A DNA stretch of 64,000 nt from Bradyrhizobium sp. Rc3b (GTDB taxonomy: Bacteria; Pseudomonadota; Alphaproteobacteria; Rhizobiales; Xanthobacteraceae): positions 1 through 64,000 of the forward strand of contig NZ_FOUS01000009.1 of NCBI RefSeq assembly GCF_900114915.1. Reading direction: 5' to 3'. This document shows positions 7,726-16,127 of the stretch, piece after piece (position 1 is the stretch's first letter; each line of letters starts with the position of its first letter). Position numbers and translations under genes: made by a program. The notes beneath the pieces were generated by a model. The model saw nothing but the letters and a program-made list of their open reading frames with translations. It did not search any database and was not told the DNA's origin.

Positions 7726-10700
7726 ATGGATTGCCCGAAGTGCGGCAGATTCAACCTAGAGGGAAAGAAGGTCTGCGGCGATTGCGGCGCGGCGCTATCC
7801 TTTCGCTGCCCCGCGTGCGGAGCCGACAATCCGAAAGGAAAGAACTTCTGTGGTGACTGCGGTGCGGCGCTCACGCCAACAGTACTGCCGCTAGTCACGG
7901 CGGCTGCCGGCGCATCGACCTCGATAACGTCACGGGTCACCGAGCGTTCGAGCTTATCACCCGTACCAAGTTCTTCCGCCGAGCGCCGCCAGCTCACAGT
8001 TATGTTCTGCGACCTTGTCGGCTCGACAGCGCTTGCGACGAAGCTCGACCCAGAAGATCTACGGGACATAATCGCCAAGTACCGCGATAGCGTAGCGGCG
8101 GTCGTCCGCAAATACGGAGGAACCATCAGCCGCTACATCGGAGATGGCATGCTCATCCTCTTCGGCCATCCCTCTGCGCATGAGGACGATGCCGAACGCA
8201 GCGTGCGCGCTGCGCTTGAGATCGCCGCGACCAGGCATGTGCCTGGAGGGCCGCCCGAGTTCGAGCTGCGGGTTCGTCTTGGACTCGCGACTGGTCTCGT
8301 CATCGTAGGTGATCTTATCGGCAGCGAGGCTGCAGAAACACAGGCGGTCCTTGGCGAGACGCCGAACCTTGCTGCTAGGCTGCAGGCGCTCGCTGAACCA
8401 GATGGCGTGGTCATCGCTGAGGACACGCGACGGCTCATCGGCGGGCTTTTTGACTATGAAAACCTCGGCGCGGTGACTCTGAAAGGCTTTGCCGCCCCGG
8501 TGCAAGCCTGGCGGGTGCTTCATGAGGGAACGGCAGAAAGCCGCTTCGAGGCGTTGCACCCTTCGATGCTCGCTCCGCTGGTAGGGCGTGAGGAAGAACT
8601 CGCGCGACTGGAGCGGAGCTGGGACCTTGCGAAGGCGGATAGCGGCCAAGTAATGCTGCTCGTCGGCGAGGCTGGCATTGGCAAGTCGCGCCTCGTTGCG
8701 GCTCTCCAAGAGCGTATCGAGCGCGAGCCGCACACCTTCTTGCGATATTTCTGCTCGCCTCATCATCAGGAAAGTGCGCTCTATCCCTTCACCGCTCAAC
8801 TCCAGCGAGCTGCTGGTTTCGATCGTGAGGACGCGCCAACAGTGAAGCTCAAAAAGCTCCGGCTGCTACTATCCCCAGCATTGCCGTCCGACGAGGACGT
8901 GGCGATCCTGGCCGAGTTGCTGTCGATTCCCGGCGGTGACCTGTATCTGCCGGTTGCTGCTACGCCGCAACAAAAGAAGGAGAGAAGCTTCGCCGCTCTG
9001 GTCCGCCAGCTTGAAGTTCTTGCAGAAAAACACCCAGTCATGGTCGTGTTCGAGGACATGCAGTGGATCGATCCGAGCTCGCGCGAGCTGCTGGACCGGA
9101 CGGTCGATCGCGTAGCAAGCTTACCAGTTTTGGTCCTGATCACCTACCGCCCCGAGCTCCAGTTGATATGGAGCGGAAAGCCGCACGTCAGTTTGCTTGT
9201 GATGAACCGGCTGGACCAGAAAGCGGGTGCCTCGCTGATCCGAAGCGTGGCCGGTAGCCGGACGTTGCCGACCGAAATTGTTAATGAGATTGCTGAACGA
9301 ACGGATGGCGTGCCGTTGTTCGTTGAGGAGTTGACCAAAGCGGTGCTCGAGACAAGCAACGAGGGGATCCCGCGAGCCATCTCCTTCGCGCCGCTACCCG
9401 GACTTGCTGTGCCGGCCACGCTCCATGCTTCATTGATGGCGCGGCTCGACCGGATCGGTCCGATAGCCAAGGAAGTGGCGCAGATCGGCGCGGCCATCGG
9501 CCGCGAGTTCTCCTACGACCTGCTTGCCGCCGTTGTACAGCGATGCGACAATGAGCTGCAGGCTGCACTTGATCGGCTAATCAATGCCGAGCTCATGTTT
9601 GGGCGCGGCGAACCGCCTGACGCCAATTTCTTGTTCAAACACGCACTGATCCAAGATGCGGCGTACGGCACGCTGTTGCGCAGCCAACGCCGCGAGCTGC
9701 ACGCCCGAATCGTGGGCGCGCTTGAGGAGAGGCTCTATAAGGGCATTCAAGAGCGACCGGAGATCCTAGCCCATCATTGCACGCATGCAGGTCTGATCGA
9801 AAAGGCAGTGTCGTATTGGCAGGAAGCCGGTGAGCGCTCAAAAGCTCGATCGGCAATGACAGAAGCAATCGCGCAGATGCGAAAAGCGCTCGATCTGCTA
9901 TCCCATCTGCCCGATACCGCCGGACGCCAAGGCATCGAAGCCGACCTCCAGCTCGCACTCGGCGGCGCACTGATCGCTGCGAAGGGACATGCGGCCGAAG
10001 AGACCGGCAAGGCTTATGCCCGGGCTCGCCGCCTTTGCGAGTTACTGAACGATAGGCCGAACCTGCTCAAGACGCTTTGGGGGCAGTTCGTGCACTATCA
10101 TGTGCGGGGCGAAACGGACCGATCGCATCGCATCGCTGAGGAACTGCTAGATTTGGCCGGACGACAGAACGATGCGGCCATTCTTGTCGCCGGTCATCGG
10201 GCTGTCGGCGACAGCTACCTTCATCGCGGGCAATTGGCCTTGGCGCGCGTCCATCTCGAGCGGGGGCTTGCCCTTTACGATCCGTCGCAGCAGCGCTCTT
10301 TGACGGCACTGTTCGCAGAAAACGCCCGCGTGGCGATGCTTTCGTTCCTCTCGCTAACCTATAGCCTTCTTGGATTTCCCGATCAGGCGCTTGTTCAGAG
10401 CAGTGAGGCAATCTCGGAGGCGCGCGGGTCGTCCCATCCAATCAGCCTTGCCTTCGCGCTGAGCGTCGCTTGCCGGTTGCATTTCGTCCTCGATGACGCG
10501 GGTATGGTCGCGCAACTGGCAGAGGAGCTAGTTGCGCTAACCTCGGAGCAGCGATTTGCCTTCTTTCTCGCGATGGGGACCGCCTATCGCGGTTGGACGA
10601 TGGCCGAAGCCGGCGACGCCGAGGCCGGGGTGGATTTACTGCGACACGGTATCGAGGGATTCCAGGCGTCCGGCGCAGCATGGACTCTTCCGTTCTACCT

Positions 10701-11094
10701 TGCGCAGCTCGCGGCAGCCGAGGCAAAGAGAGCACGATTTGAAACCGGCCTCGATCAACTCTCCGACGCCTTAGTACTAACCGAGAAATTGGGGGTGCGA
10801 TGGTTCGAGGCCGAGCTGCATCGGCGACGAGGCGACTTGATGCTGACGGCTCGGCCGGACGCCGAGGCCGAGGCTGAGACCGAGTTTCGACGCGCCATTG
10901 CTATTGCTCGCCAACAGGAGGCGAAACTCTGGGAGGTCCGCTCTGCCGTCACTCTCGCCCGACTCTGGCGCCGCCAGGGCAAGGGTGATGAAGCACGCGA
11001 CCTTCTCGCCCCGGTCTACGATTGGTTCGACGAGGGCTTCGATGTTCGCGACTTGAAGGACAGCAAGGCACTCTTAGAAGAACTCTGCACCTAG
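7726..11094 (+). CDS. Zinc-ribbon / class III cyclase / AAA ATPase / TPR protein
   Basis: A 1122-residue multidomain signalling protein. Two zinc ribbons open it (Cys3/6/17/20 and Cys28/31/42/45). A class III nucleotide cyclase domain follows (about 88-265), with metal-binding Asp96 in FCDLVGST, Asp140 in YIGDGMLILFG and a PNLAARL catalytic helix. Next comes an STAND/AAA_16-type ATPase with Walker A GEAGIGKS (about 314) and Walker B VVFEDMQWID (about 440), then a helical TPR-like C-terminus (about 650-1122). The architecture is the rhizobial adenylate/guanylate cyclase-ATPase-TPR type. The usual adenine-selecting Lys before GD is an Arg/Tyr pair here (SRYIGD), so cyclase activity and base choice are uncertain. 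A related gene lies at 45102-48299. Confidence 0.9.
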   Translation: MDCPKCGRFNLEGKKVCGDCGAALSFRCPACGADNPKGKNFCGDCGAALTPTVLPLVTAAAGASTSITSRVTERSSLSPVPSSSAERRQLTVMFCDLVGSTALATKLDPEDLRDIIAKYRDSVAAVVRKYGGTISRYIGDGMLILFGHPSAHEDDAERSVRAALEIAATRHVPGGPPEFELRVRLGLATGLVIVGDLIGSEAAETQAVLGETPNLAARLQALAEPDGVVIAEDTRRLIGGLFDYENLGAVTLKGFAAPVQAWRVLHEGTAESRFEALHPSMLAPLVGREEELARLERSWDLAKADSGQVMLLVGEAGIGKSRLVAALQERIEREPHTFLRYFCSPHHQESALYPFTAQLQRAAGFDREDAPTVKLKKLRLLLSPALPSDEDVAILAELLSIPGGDLYLPVAATPQQKKERSFAALVRQLEVLAEKHPVMVVFEDMQWIDPSSRELLDRTVDRVASLPVLVLITYRPELQLIWSGKPHVSLLVMNRLDQKAGASLIRSVAGSRTLPTEIVNEIAERTDGVPLFVEELTKAVLETSNEGIPRAISFAPLPGLAVPATLHASLMARLDRIGPIAKEVAQIGAAIGREFSYDLLAAVVQRCDNELQAALDRLINAELMFGRGEPPDANFLFKHALIQDAAYGTLLRSQRRELHARIVGALEERLYKGIQERPEILAHHCTHAGLIEKAVSYWQEAGERSKARSAMTEAIAQMRKALDLLSHLPDTAGRQGIEADLQLALGGALIAAKGHAAEETGKAYARARRLCELLNDRPNLLKTLWGQFVHYHVRGETDRSHRIAEELLDLAGRQNDAAILVAGHRAVGDSYLHRGQLALARVHLERGLALYDPSQQRSLTALFAENARVAMLSFLSLTYSLLGFPDQALVQSSEAISEARGSSHPISLAFALSVACRLHFVLDDAGMVAQLAEELVALTSEQRFAFFLAMGTAYRGWTMAEAGDAEAGVDLLRHGIEGFQASGAAWTLPFYLAQLAAAEAKRARFETGLDQLSDALVLTEKLGVRWFEAELHRRRGDLMLTARPDAEAEAETEFRRAIAIARQQEAKLWEVRSAVTLARLWRRQGKGDEARDLLAPVYDWFDEGFDVRDLKDSKALLEELCT

Positions 11095-11383
11095 CACGAA
11101 GCTATCTCCGAGCTCGCAGGCACGGCATCTCAATACCTTCACTCCTCACGCGCAAGGTTGTGCATCGAGCTGCCCGGAGCAGGGGCAAGTGGTGAAATGC
11201 TCCATGAACGAGTCTGTTCGTTCCAAGCTCGCAGGGCCGTTTTCGGCCCGAAGTCCACCGATAGGCCAGAGGGTGTTTCTTAATGGATCATCGCTGCCGC
11301 GCGGCGCGACACGCTGGCTGCGCCCCGCGCGCGTTTGCTAGGCGATCTTCGTGGTGCCCGTAGTTGCCCAGGTAAACCGCGTC

Positions 11384-11638
11384 TCAAGCTGCGCTTCGGA
11401 GGACCCGCCAAAGCGCCGACACAAATTTCAAGAGTGGCCGGGATGGCGCATCGTCCTGTCGATCCGGCGCGGCCGATGGTGCGGCGCTGTCCAACTCGGC
11501 CAGCCGCTCCACCATGCCTTCCAGTCGCAATGGTAGCGGGGTGAGATCGTCCGTGAGGGTGCCGCGAAGTCGCTCACCAATTTCGTTGCAGATCGCCCGG
11601 CGATGCTCCACGGACGCGGTCGAAGGGGTATCTGCCAT
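11384..11638 (-). CDS. Small hypothetical protein, helical
   Basis: An 84-residue protein starting MADTPSTASVEHRRAI. The core AICNEIGERLRGTL followed by LPLRLEGMVERLAELD resembles, loosely, the IGxQLR..LP.R...LL.xLD pattern of small alphaproteobacterial NepR-like anti-sigma factors. No EcfG or PhyR partner is next to it, so that link is speculative. A GGTGG site precedes the ATG. The flanks (11095-11383 and 11639-11835) show no further gene. Confidence 0.45.
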   Translation of the reverse strand: MADTPSTASVEHRRAICNEIGERLRGTLTDDLTPLPLRLEGMVERLAELDSAAPSAAPDRQDDAPSRPLLKFVSALWRVLRSAA

Positions 11639-11835
11639 GGCTGCCACCGTTGGCCTTGACGTGCACCGCCTCCTTGCCGTGCACGGATATCCTGCCGCCA
11701 CCGTAGTAACGAGCGACATGCCACCTTGATCCCGGCTTCGCACAAATACCGCTGCTCCGAACGTCCAAAGTTCTCAGATCGCCAACCGGGCTCCCATGCT
11801 ATCATGTTCGCCCGCGTGGGCTTAGGAGGCAAGAA

Positions 11836-12057
11836 ATGTCTACCTACCTGCGATTACAAACCGTCGATTTAAAGCCGGAAATGGTCAGCCGCATCACCGC
11901 AGCTTACGAGCAGGCGCTCCATACGCTTTGTGTCCAGGATCGCGACGACCCGCTCACGGAAATGGTCGCAAGCAAGATCATCAAGATCGCGCAAACGGAG
12001 GTCCTTGCCCCGGCACAAATTGCGGCTTTGGCGATCAAGGAACTCGAAATGCGTTAG
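11836..12057 (+). CDS. Small conserved rhizobial protein (DRDDPLTEMVASKII type, copy 1)
   Basis: A 73-residue protein behind a strong GGAGGCAAG ribosome site. Its pattern is ITAAYEQALHTLxVxDRDDPLTExVAxKII..A..E, then a helix ending in KELE. The same pattern recurs in the protein at 28373 (LAFNHALRKLELVDRRDPLCDLLAKRMIEI), so they are paralogues of a small helical family common in Bradyrhizobium. The function is unknown. Confidence 0.75.
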   Translation: MSTYLRLQTVDLKPEMVSRITAAYEQALHTLCVQDRDDPLTEMVASKIIKIAQTEVLAPAQIAALAIKELEMR

Positions 12058-12150
12058 GCATCTTTGCTTAACGCGCTTGGAACTGAAACATTCCCGACTT
12101 CGGCAGGTTAGCTATTAGGCTTCGGGGCTTCGCAATATGCGAGGCACGCT

Positions 12151-12252
12151 ATGACGCCTCTACCACCGGGCGAAGCAATTCTCACTGTCGGCATCATGAG
12201 CCTCACTGTCCTAATCGAGGTTGCGCTTTTCGCCTCGATCGGGATGTTCTGA
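12151..12252 (+). CDS. 33-residue single-helix membrane peptide
   Basis: MTPLPPGEAILTVGIMSL leads into a hydrophobic helix ending SIGMF, preceded by GCGAGGCACG. It begins like the 22-residue peptide at 7548 (MTP, then a helix). Unknown function. Confidence 0.45.
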   Translation: MTPLPPGEAILTVGIMSLTVLIEVALFASIGMF

Positions 12253-12397
12253 TAGACGCGCGCGGCGGGTTGGCCTGGGAGACGCCTCAATCCCGGCCAA
12301 AATTTTTCCATCATTCGCAACCACGGACCAGCCCGCAACGGAACCAATTTTCAGCGAACACAATTGTCTTGTCGTCAGCAATGGGAGGATCATCGCC

Positions 12398-12571
12398 ATG
12401 AGGATCAAATATCTCTCCGCGATTGTAATAGCTGTTCTTGCCGCTGGTACCGGGCTGGCCGTCAATTCTCTCGGCTCGCTGCCTACCGAAAAGCAGTCCA
12501 CGCCGAACATGCAAGTGGCAGACCGACTAGCTGCCTCGGTTGATCCATTCTTGCTTCGGTACGGTGGCTAA
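12398..12571 (+). CDS. Small exported protein
   Basis: A 57-residue protein starting at the ATG after GGGAGGATCATC. The first 25 residues form a signal peptide or membrane anchor (MRIKYLSAIVIAVLAAGTGLAV), followed by a short polar region ending DPFLLRYGG. The family is not recognised. The longer in-frame ORF from 12221 lacks a credible start. Confidence 0.5.
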   Translation: MRIKYLSAIVIAVLAAGTGLAVNSLGSLPTEKQSTPNMQVADRLAASVDPFLLRYGG

Positions 12572-12868
12572 CAGGCGGCGTTGCAGCCAACGGTGCTTGC
12601 ATCCAGTGGTAATTCATTTCGCGCTGTGGTTGGATTTTTATTCGCGCAGCAGCGATCTTGAGTTGTTTGACGAAGTTTTGCTGAAACAGAAGGCTGCTAT
12701 GCTAGATTTTAGGTAATTAGCCCTGTTCCGTTTTTGCACCGACAAGCAAGTTAGCTGATCATCCTTTGAAGTTTGACGCAGCCTGTGGATGGGCTCACAT
12801 CGGGCAGCATCGCTGGGGCTTAGAAACTCGGAATATCTCATAGCGATACTCAAACGATGGGGGCCCCC

Positions 12869-13054
12869 ATGCCCGCCATATTCAACCTGCTCTATCGCGA
12901 ATACTGCCGCGCCCGCCTGGCTGAAATGCGGAAACAGCTTCTGATTGCCAGACAAAGTCCTGAAGGCCTGCAAGCCGATTACGATCGTGCTGATCAGGAT
13001 AGCGTTGGCAGGACAGACACGCAGCATGAAATCAATTACGGCGCGCCGAATTGA
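12869..13054 (+). CDS. Small hypothetical protein (NLLYREYCRARLAEMRK type)
   Basis: A 61-residue protein beginning MPAIFNLLYREYCRARLAEM, a helical N-terminus similar to short proteins I associate with Bradyrhizobium genomes. The C-terminal half is polar. The ATG at 12869 was chosen; another lies 12 nt upstream and both follow a G-run. Function unknown. Confidence 0.5.
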   Translation: MPAIFNLLYREYCRARLAEMRKQLLIARQSPEGLQADYDRADQDSVGRTDTQHEINYGAPN

Positions 13055-13433
13055 AGCGGCCGCGAGACATTGGACTCTCCTTGACGCCGTTGCGCTCGTC
13101 CCTGACCATTTTCGTTTGACGGCTCTCGGGGGTTGGTAGGCGGCGCACGGGTGCGGCGCTTGCGTCATGGCTACGCTAGCTGCGCTTGGGCACAGGCAAA
13201 TGCGACAGCCGTGAATTTCAAGTATGTCCTTAGTCCCGCAGAGGCGCGGAGACGATACGCTGGCATGGAAAGCACTTGTAGACCCGTACAGCCTGCCGAT
13301 CCACGATTGCGCGCAACGCTCAACCCCAAGCGGACCTTGCTCGCCGCCGCCCCGCAAATGCAGCTATGCCGCTTACACAGTCATATGACAAAGTGATAGA
13401 TTGTTCGCGCCCCGCGTGATCCTTGGAGGGCAC
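13055..13433. other. No gene recognised
   Basis: A 379-bp stretch between the small ORF and the ABC_sub_bind pseudogene. An open frame at 13133-13396 has a composition unlike a folded protein and is not called. A ribosome site for the next gene (TTGGAGGGCAC) lies at its right end. Confidence 0.4.
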
Positions 13434-14455
13434 ATGCGACAGCGGGAGTTCATCGCGGGTACAGCGATCACCGCAGCCCTGAGCTTCGCAAAGCCTGTTT
13501 GCGCTCAGACCGATGCTCGGTCGCCGGGCATAAAACGGATCGCGATCGTCCATACCGCCGAAAAGCCCGAGGGAATGACTATCAACGGTCGCCTGACGTT
13601 CAAAGCTATTTTGGGGAGTTGAAGAGGCATGGCTATGTCGAAAGACAAAACCTGCTCGTGGACCGGTACTCGGCGCTCGGTCGGTCCGAACACTATGGAG
13701 ACTTGGCTCGCACAATCATTGCCAGTCATCCTGATTTGATCATCTCGCTTTCCGGCCCGATTGCACGCCAGTTGAAGCCCCTGACCACTACAATTCCAAT
13801 ATTAGTTAGCAGCGGTGACCCGGTCGCCGGCGGAGTCGTGACGAACCTGGCCAAACCGGATGGAAATATCACTGGAGTGAGTGTTGATGCGGGATTGGGA
13901 GTATACGACAAGCGTCTGCAATTCCTTAGCGAGACGGTGCGAAACCTACGCAATGTGCGGGTGCTCATTCCTTCATCTGCGACAATGTTTTGGGAAACGG
14001 GTCTCGCACCGCTCCGAGAAGCCGCAGGCCGGGTTGGTATTCGGATTGCCGCTGTATTGCTCAGCGAGAAGCTCGACGGAGCAGCGTATGAGCGGGTGTT
14101 CGATGAAATGGAAACAGACCGCGTTGACGGTCTCATGGTTGCGCATCAGGGCGAACACCTTACGAACCGTCAACTAATCGCTGATCTAGCTGCCAAACAC
14201 CGTCTGCCTGCTGTCTACCCTCATCGTGAATTCGTCGATGTGGGCGGTCTGCTGAGTTACGGCACTGATCTTGGGGACGCCATGCTTCGCCTTGCCGATA
14301 TGACCGATCAAGTGATGAAAGGCGCAAAACCGGCTGGCATCCCGTTTTACCAGCAAATCAAATTCGAGCTGGTGCTCAATCGAACAACGGCAAAGTCGCT
14401 TGGGCTGGAATTTCCGGTGAGTTTGTTGGCTGTCGCCGACGAGGTGATCGAATAG
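13434..14455 (+). pseudogene. ABC_sub_bind periplasmic protein, frameshifted
   Basis: An about 340-residue ABC_sub_bind (PF04392-type) solute-binding protein split by a one-base deletion near 13609. Frame one (13434-13622) gives MRQREFIAGTAITAALSF, a Tat-like or Sec signal, then the start of lobe one up to LTFKA. The reading then continues in another frame with YFGELKRHGYVERQNLL through to the family-typical end (KSLGLEFPVSLLAVADEVIE). The rest is well preserved, including SSGDPVAGGVVTNLAKPDGNITG. The break is recent or a sequencing error. Such proteins usually pair with permease and ATPase genes, none of which are nearby. Confidence 0.8.
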
Positions 14456-14509
14456 CGCTTCATATCTGCTGCAGCGGCACTGGAGGCGGGCTTAGCGAGC
14501 GCTGCAAGT

Positions 14510-14740
14510 TTCAAGGATTGGGCGCAAGCCGGTTTGCTTTTAGCATACGGCGCTGACCCCCGAGATCTCTTTCGCACCAGCTGGTTTCGTTGACAAGATT
14601 ATCAAAGGAGAAAGCCCGCCGAAGCGCCCGTCGAACAGCCAATCAAGTTTGAATTGGTCGTCAATTGCCAAACTGCCGGAGCGCTCGGTCTGACCGTGCC
14701 ACCGTCCGTGCTCGCCCGTGCCGACGAGATAATCGAATGA
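14510..14740 (+). pseudogene. C-terminal remnant of a second ABC_sub_bind gene
   Basis: Pieces in different frames match the last 75 residues of the family: FKDWAQAGLLLAYGADPRDLF, then VDKIIKGE, then VEQPIKFELVVN..TAGALGLTVPPSVLARADEIIE with a stop at 14738-14740. At least two frameshifts separate them. It begins about 55 bp after the neighbouring copy ends, so this may be an old tandem duplicate. Confidence 0.75.
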
Positions 14741-14939
14741 GCTCTGCGTGCATGAGTCCGTTAGTGGCCCATCAGCGCAGTTGAGACACCTGAGTTCCGC
14801 TTAGCGGGTCGGTACGGACGTTGATTGCTCAGGCCGAGTTTTCGCCCTTTGACCCAAAGTGGACCTTTGGCAGTCCAATATATGTTGCCTGACCTAGCTC
14901 AATGGATCGTCTGGTCTTTGCCGATCAATCAATAAGACC

Positions 14940-15074
14940 ATGAAACCTACGTCCGAAGAACCGCTCCCGAATAAAGATGAGCCCCCGAGCGCAGTAGCGC
15001 GACGGATCATAGAGGACTATGCGAACGTCCTACGGGAGATCATCAAGAAGCTACGCAAGAAGCTTTTGAATTAG
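14940..15074 (+). CDS. Small coiled-coil protein, LREIIKKLRKK family (copy 2)
   Basis: A 44-residue protein: MKPTSEEPLPNKDEPPSA, then the amphipathic helix RRIIEDYANVLREIIKKLRKK ending LLN. It is paralogous to 5652 and 15848. A weak FixK-like site (CTGAC-CTAG-CTCAA at 14889-14902) lies upstream with three mismatches and 37 nt of spacing, so regulation is less convincing than for the other copies. No ribosome site is evident. Confidence 0.6.
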   Translation: MKPTSEEPLPNKDEPPSAVARRIIEDYANVLREIIKKLRKKLLN

Positions 15075-15235
15075 AGGCAGCCCTACTGTCATACTGGTGG
15101 GGTCCGTTCTTTTATCTGGTGCAACCCTTCCATTGGTGGCACGTTAGGAACCATCACCGAACGGATCGTGGCTTTTATCGGTGATGAGAACGCCGGTAGC
15201 GCTCCCGCCTTCCTCTCACGGAAAGGAGCCGCGCC

Positions 15236-15436
15236 GTGCAAAGGCGACGCCGTTTCAAACAAACCAAATGCCTCGAAGAGCGCCTTGCCGAAGAAGCAAA
15301 GGAGCTGCGCACCGTGGCCGCAACGCTTCCACCCGGCCCCACGCGGGACGCGGTACTGCGGAAGGCCCGGCAGGACGAAACTGCCGCGCACATGACCGAG
15401 TGGCTTAATTCGCCCGGCCTCAAGCCGCCGACCTAA
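15236..15436 (+). CDS. Small conserved rhizobial protein (RRRFKQT..LEERLAEEA type)
   Basis: A 66-residue protein with a GTG start after GGAAAGGAGCC. Its pattern RRRRFKQTKCLEERLAEEAKEL, LPPGPTRDAVLRKARQ, HMTEWLNSPGL matches a very common short Bradyrhizobium protein of unknown function. It is strongly helical and soluble. The next ORF begins 10 bp after the stop, suggesting a two-gene unit. Confidence 0.75.
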   Translation: MQRRRRFKQTKCLEERLAEEAKELRTVAATLPPGPTRDAVLRKARQDETAAHMTEWLNSPGLKPPT

Positions 15437-15446
15437 GCCCGTTCTT

Positions 15447-15617
15447 GTGCGTAAAGAGCTGGTCGAGAAATGCCGCACGAGGGCGGAGCAATGCCGCTTA
15501 AATGCCAAGTCCGCACGGAGCGACTTTGATGAAGCTGCGTGGCTGGACCTCGCTGACGACTGGACAAAGCTAGCGGAAGCCTTCGAACATGAGGACGATC
15601 CCAAGTGGACGAACTAA
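15447..15617 (+). CDS. Small hypothetical helical protein
   Basis: A 56-residue protein with a GTG start: MRKELVEKCRTRAEQCRLNAK, then AAWLDLADDWTKLAEAFEHED. This heptad-like Arg/Cys/Leu pattern is shared by many short rhizobial proteins, including the one at 5025. It follows the preceding gene by 10 bp. Unknown function. Confidence 0.6.
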   Translation: MRKELVEKCRTRAEQCRLNAKSARSDFDEAAWLDLADDWTKLAEAFEHEDDPKWTN

Positions 15618-15652
15618 GGGGCCAGCTGAGGCTTCGTCGCTCAATGTCGCCT

Positions 15653-15754
15653 AGTGGCCCTTAGCCGAATCATGGTAATCCCGTCGTGATGTCCGTTATC
15701 GTCGGTAGAGCAGACGCGGGGCCGCGCTCGCCCGACGACCGCTTATGACCCCGT
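15653..15754. repeat. Dispersed intergenic repeat, copy D
   Basis: GTGGCCCTTAGCCGAATC, GGTAATCCCGTCGTGATG and GACGACCGCTTATGACCC in the same order as at 6922-6993, with an extra segment between the second and third blocks. Confidence 0.6.
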
Positions 15755-15800
15755 TGCAGAAGAAAGTCGGAGTTCTCTAAGCTCACGGCAGAGGCATTAT

Positions 15801-15814
15801 TTGATTTGGATCAA
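15801..15814. promoter_or_regulatory. FixK/FNR box TTGAT-TTGG-ATCAA
   Basis: A perfect FixK box ending 33 nt before the ATG at 15848, the same spacing as the box and gene at 5605/5652. Confidence 0.7.
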
Positions 15815-15847
15815 TTGGCCAATCGGTACCCGTCGAACTGTCGAGCC

Positions 15848-16067
15848 ATGACGCCAACCGACGAACGAGGCCCAAACAGGGAGACACCTCCCGAACCTAT
15901 GCGCCTTGAGGAGGCACGACGGGTCGTCGAGGAATACATGGCCCAGGTCGACCGCTTGCCGGTTATGATAACCGGAGGAATGCCAGCGATACCAAGGGCC
16001 TAAGGGTCATGCGGGCATGGAAAGTCTGCGGGAGGTCATCAAGAAGCTTCGCCGCAAAATGAATTGA
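15848..16067 (+). pseudogene. LREVIKKLRRK family small protein, disrupted (copy 3)
   Basis: The N-terminal part reads MTPTDERGPNRETPPEPMRL then EEARRVVEEYM, equivalent to copy 1 up to EEYV. The expected continuation ESLREVIKKLRRKMN and stop are found at 16020-16067 but in another frame, after about 79 extra bases that also carry an in-frame TAA (16001-16003). Without those bases the gene would encode a protein of about 46 residues colinear with its paralogues. The FixK box in front is intact. Confidence 0.75.
15941..16019. mobile_element. Short insertion with central palindrome
   Basis: About 79 extra bases split the small gene. Both junctions carry CATGG (15937-15941 and 16016-16020), as a 5-bp target duplication would leave. 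Inside is a 17-bp perfect palindrome CCGGTTAT-G-ATAACCGG (15959-15975). The ends are only weakly inverted repeats, so MITE-like is an inference. Confidence 0.4.
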
Positions 16068-16127
16068 GGTGCTGTCCGTCCTAAGCCAATGGCCCAAGCA
16101 TCATTTGGTGAGGCGCAGTCAAGTCGC

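Noticed and set aside
12638..13357. 239-residue minus-strand open frame
   Set aside because: Ser/Arg/Cys-biased composition with no domain; it overlaps a better plus-strand small ORF at 12869.
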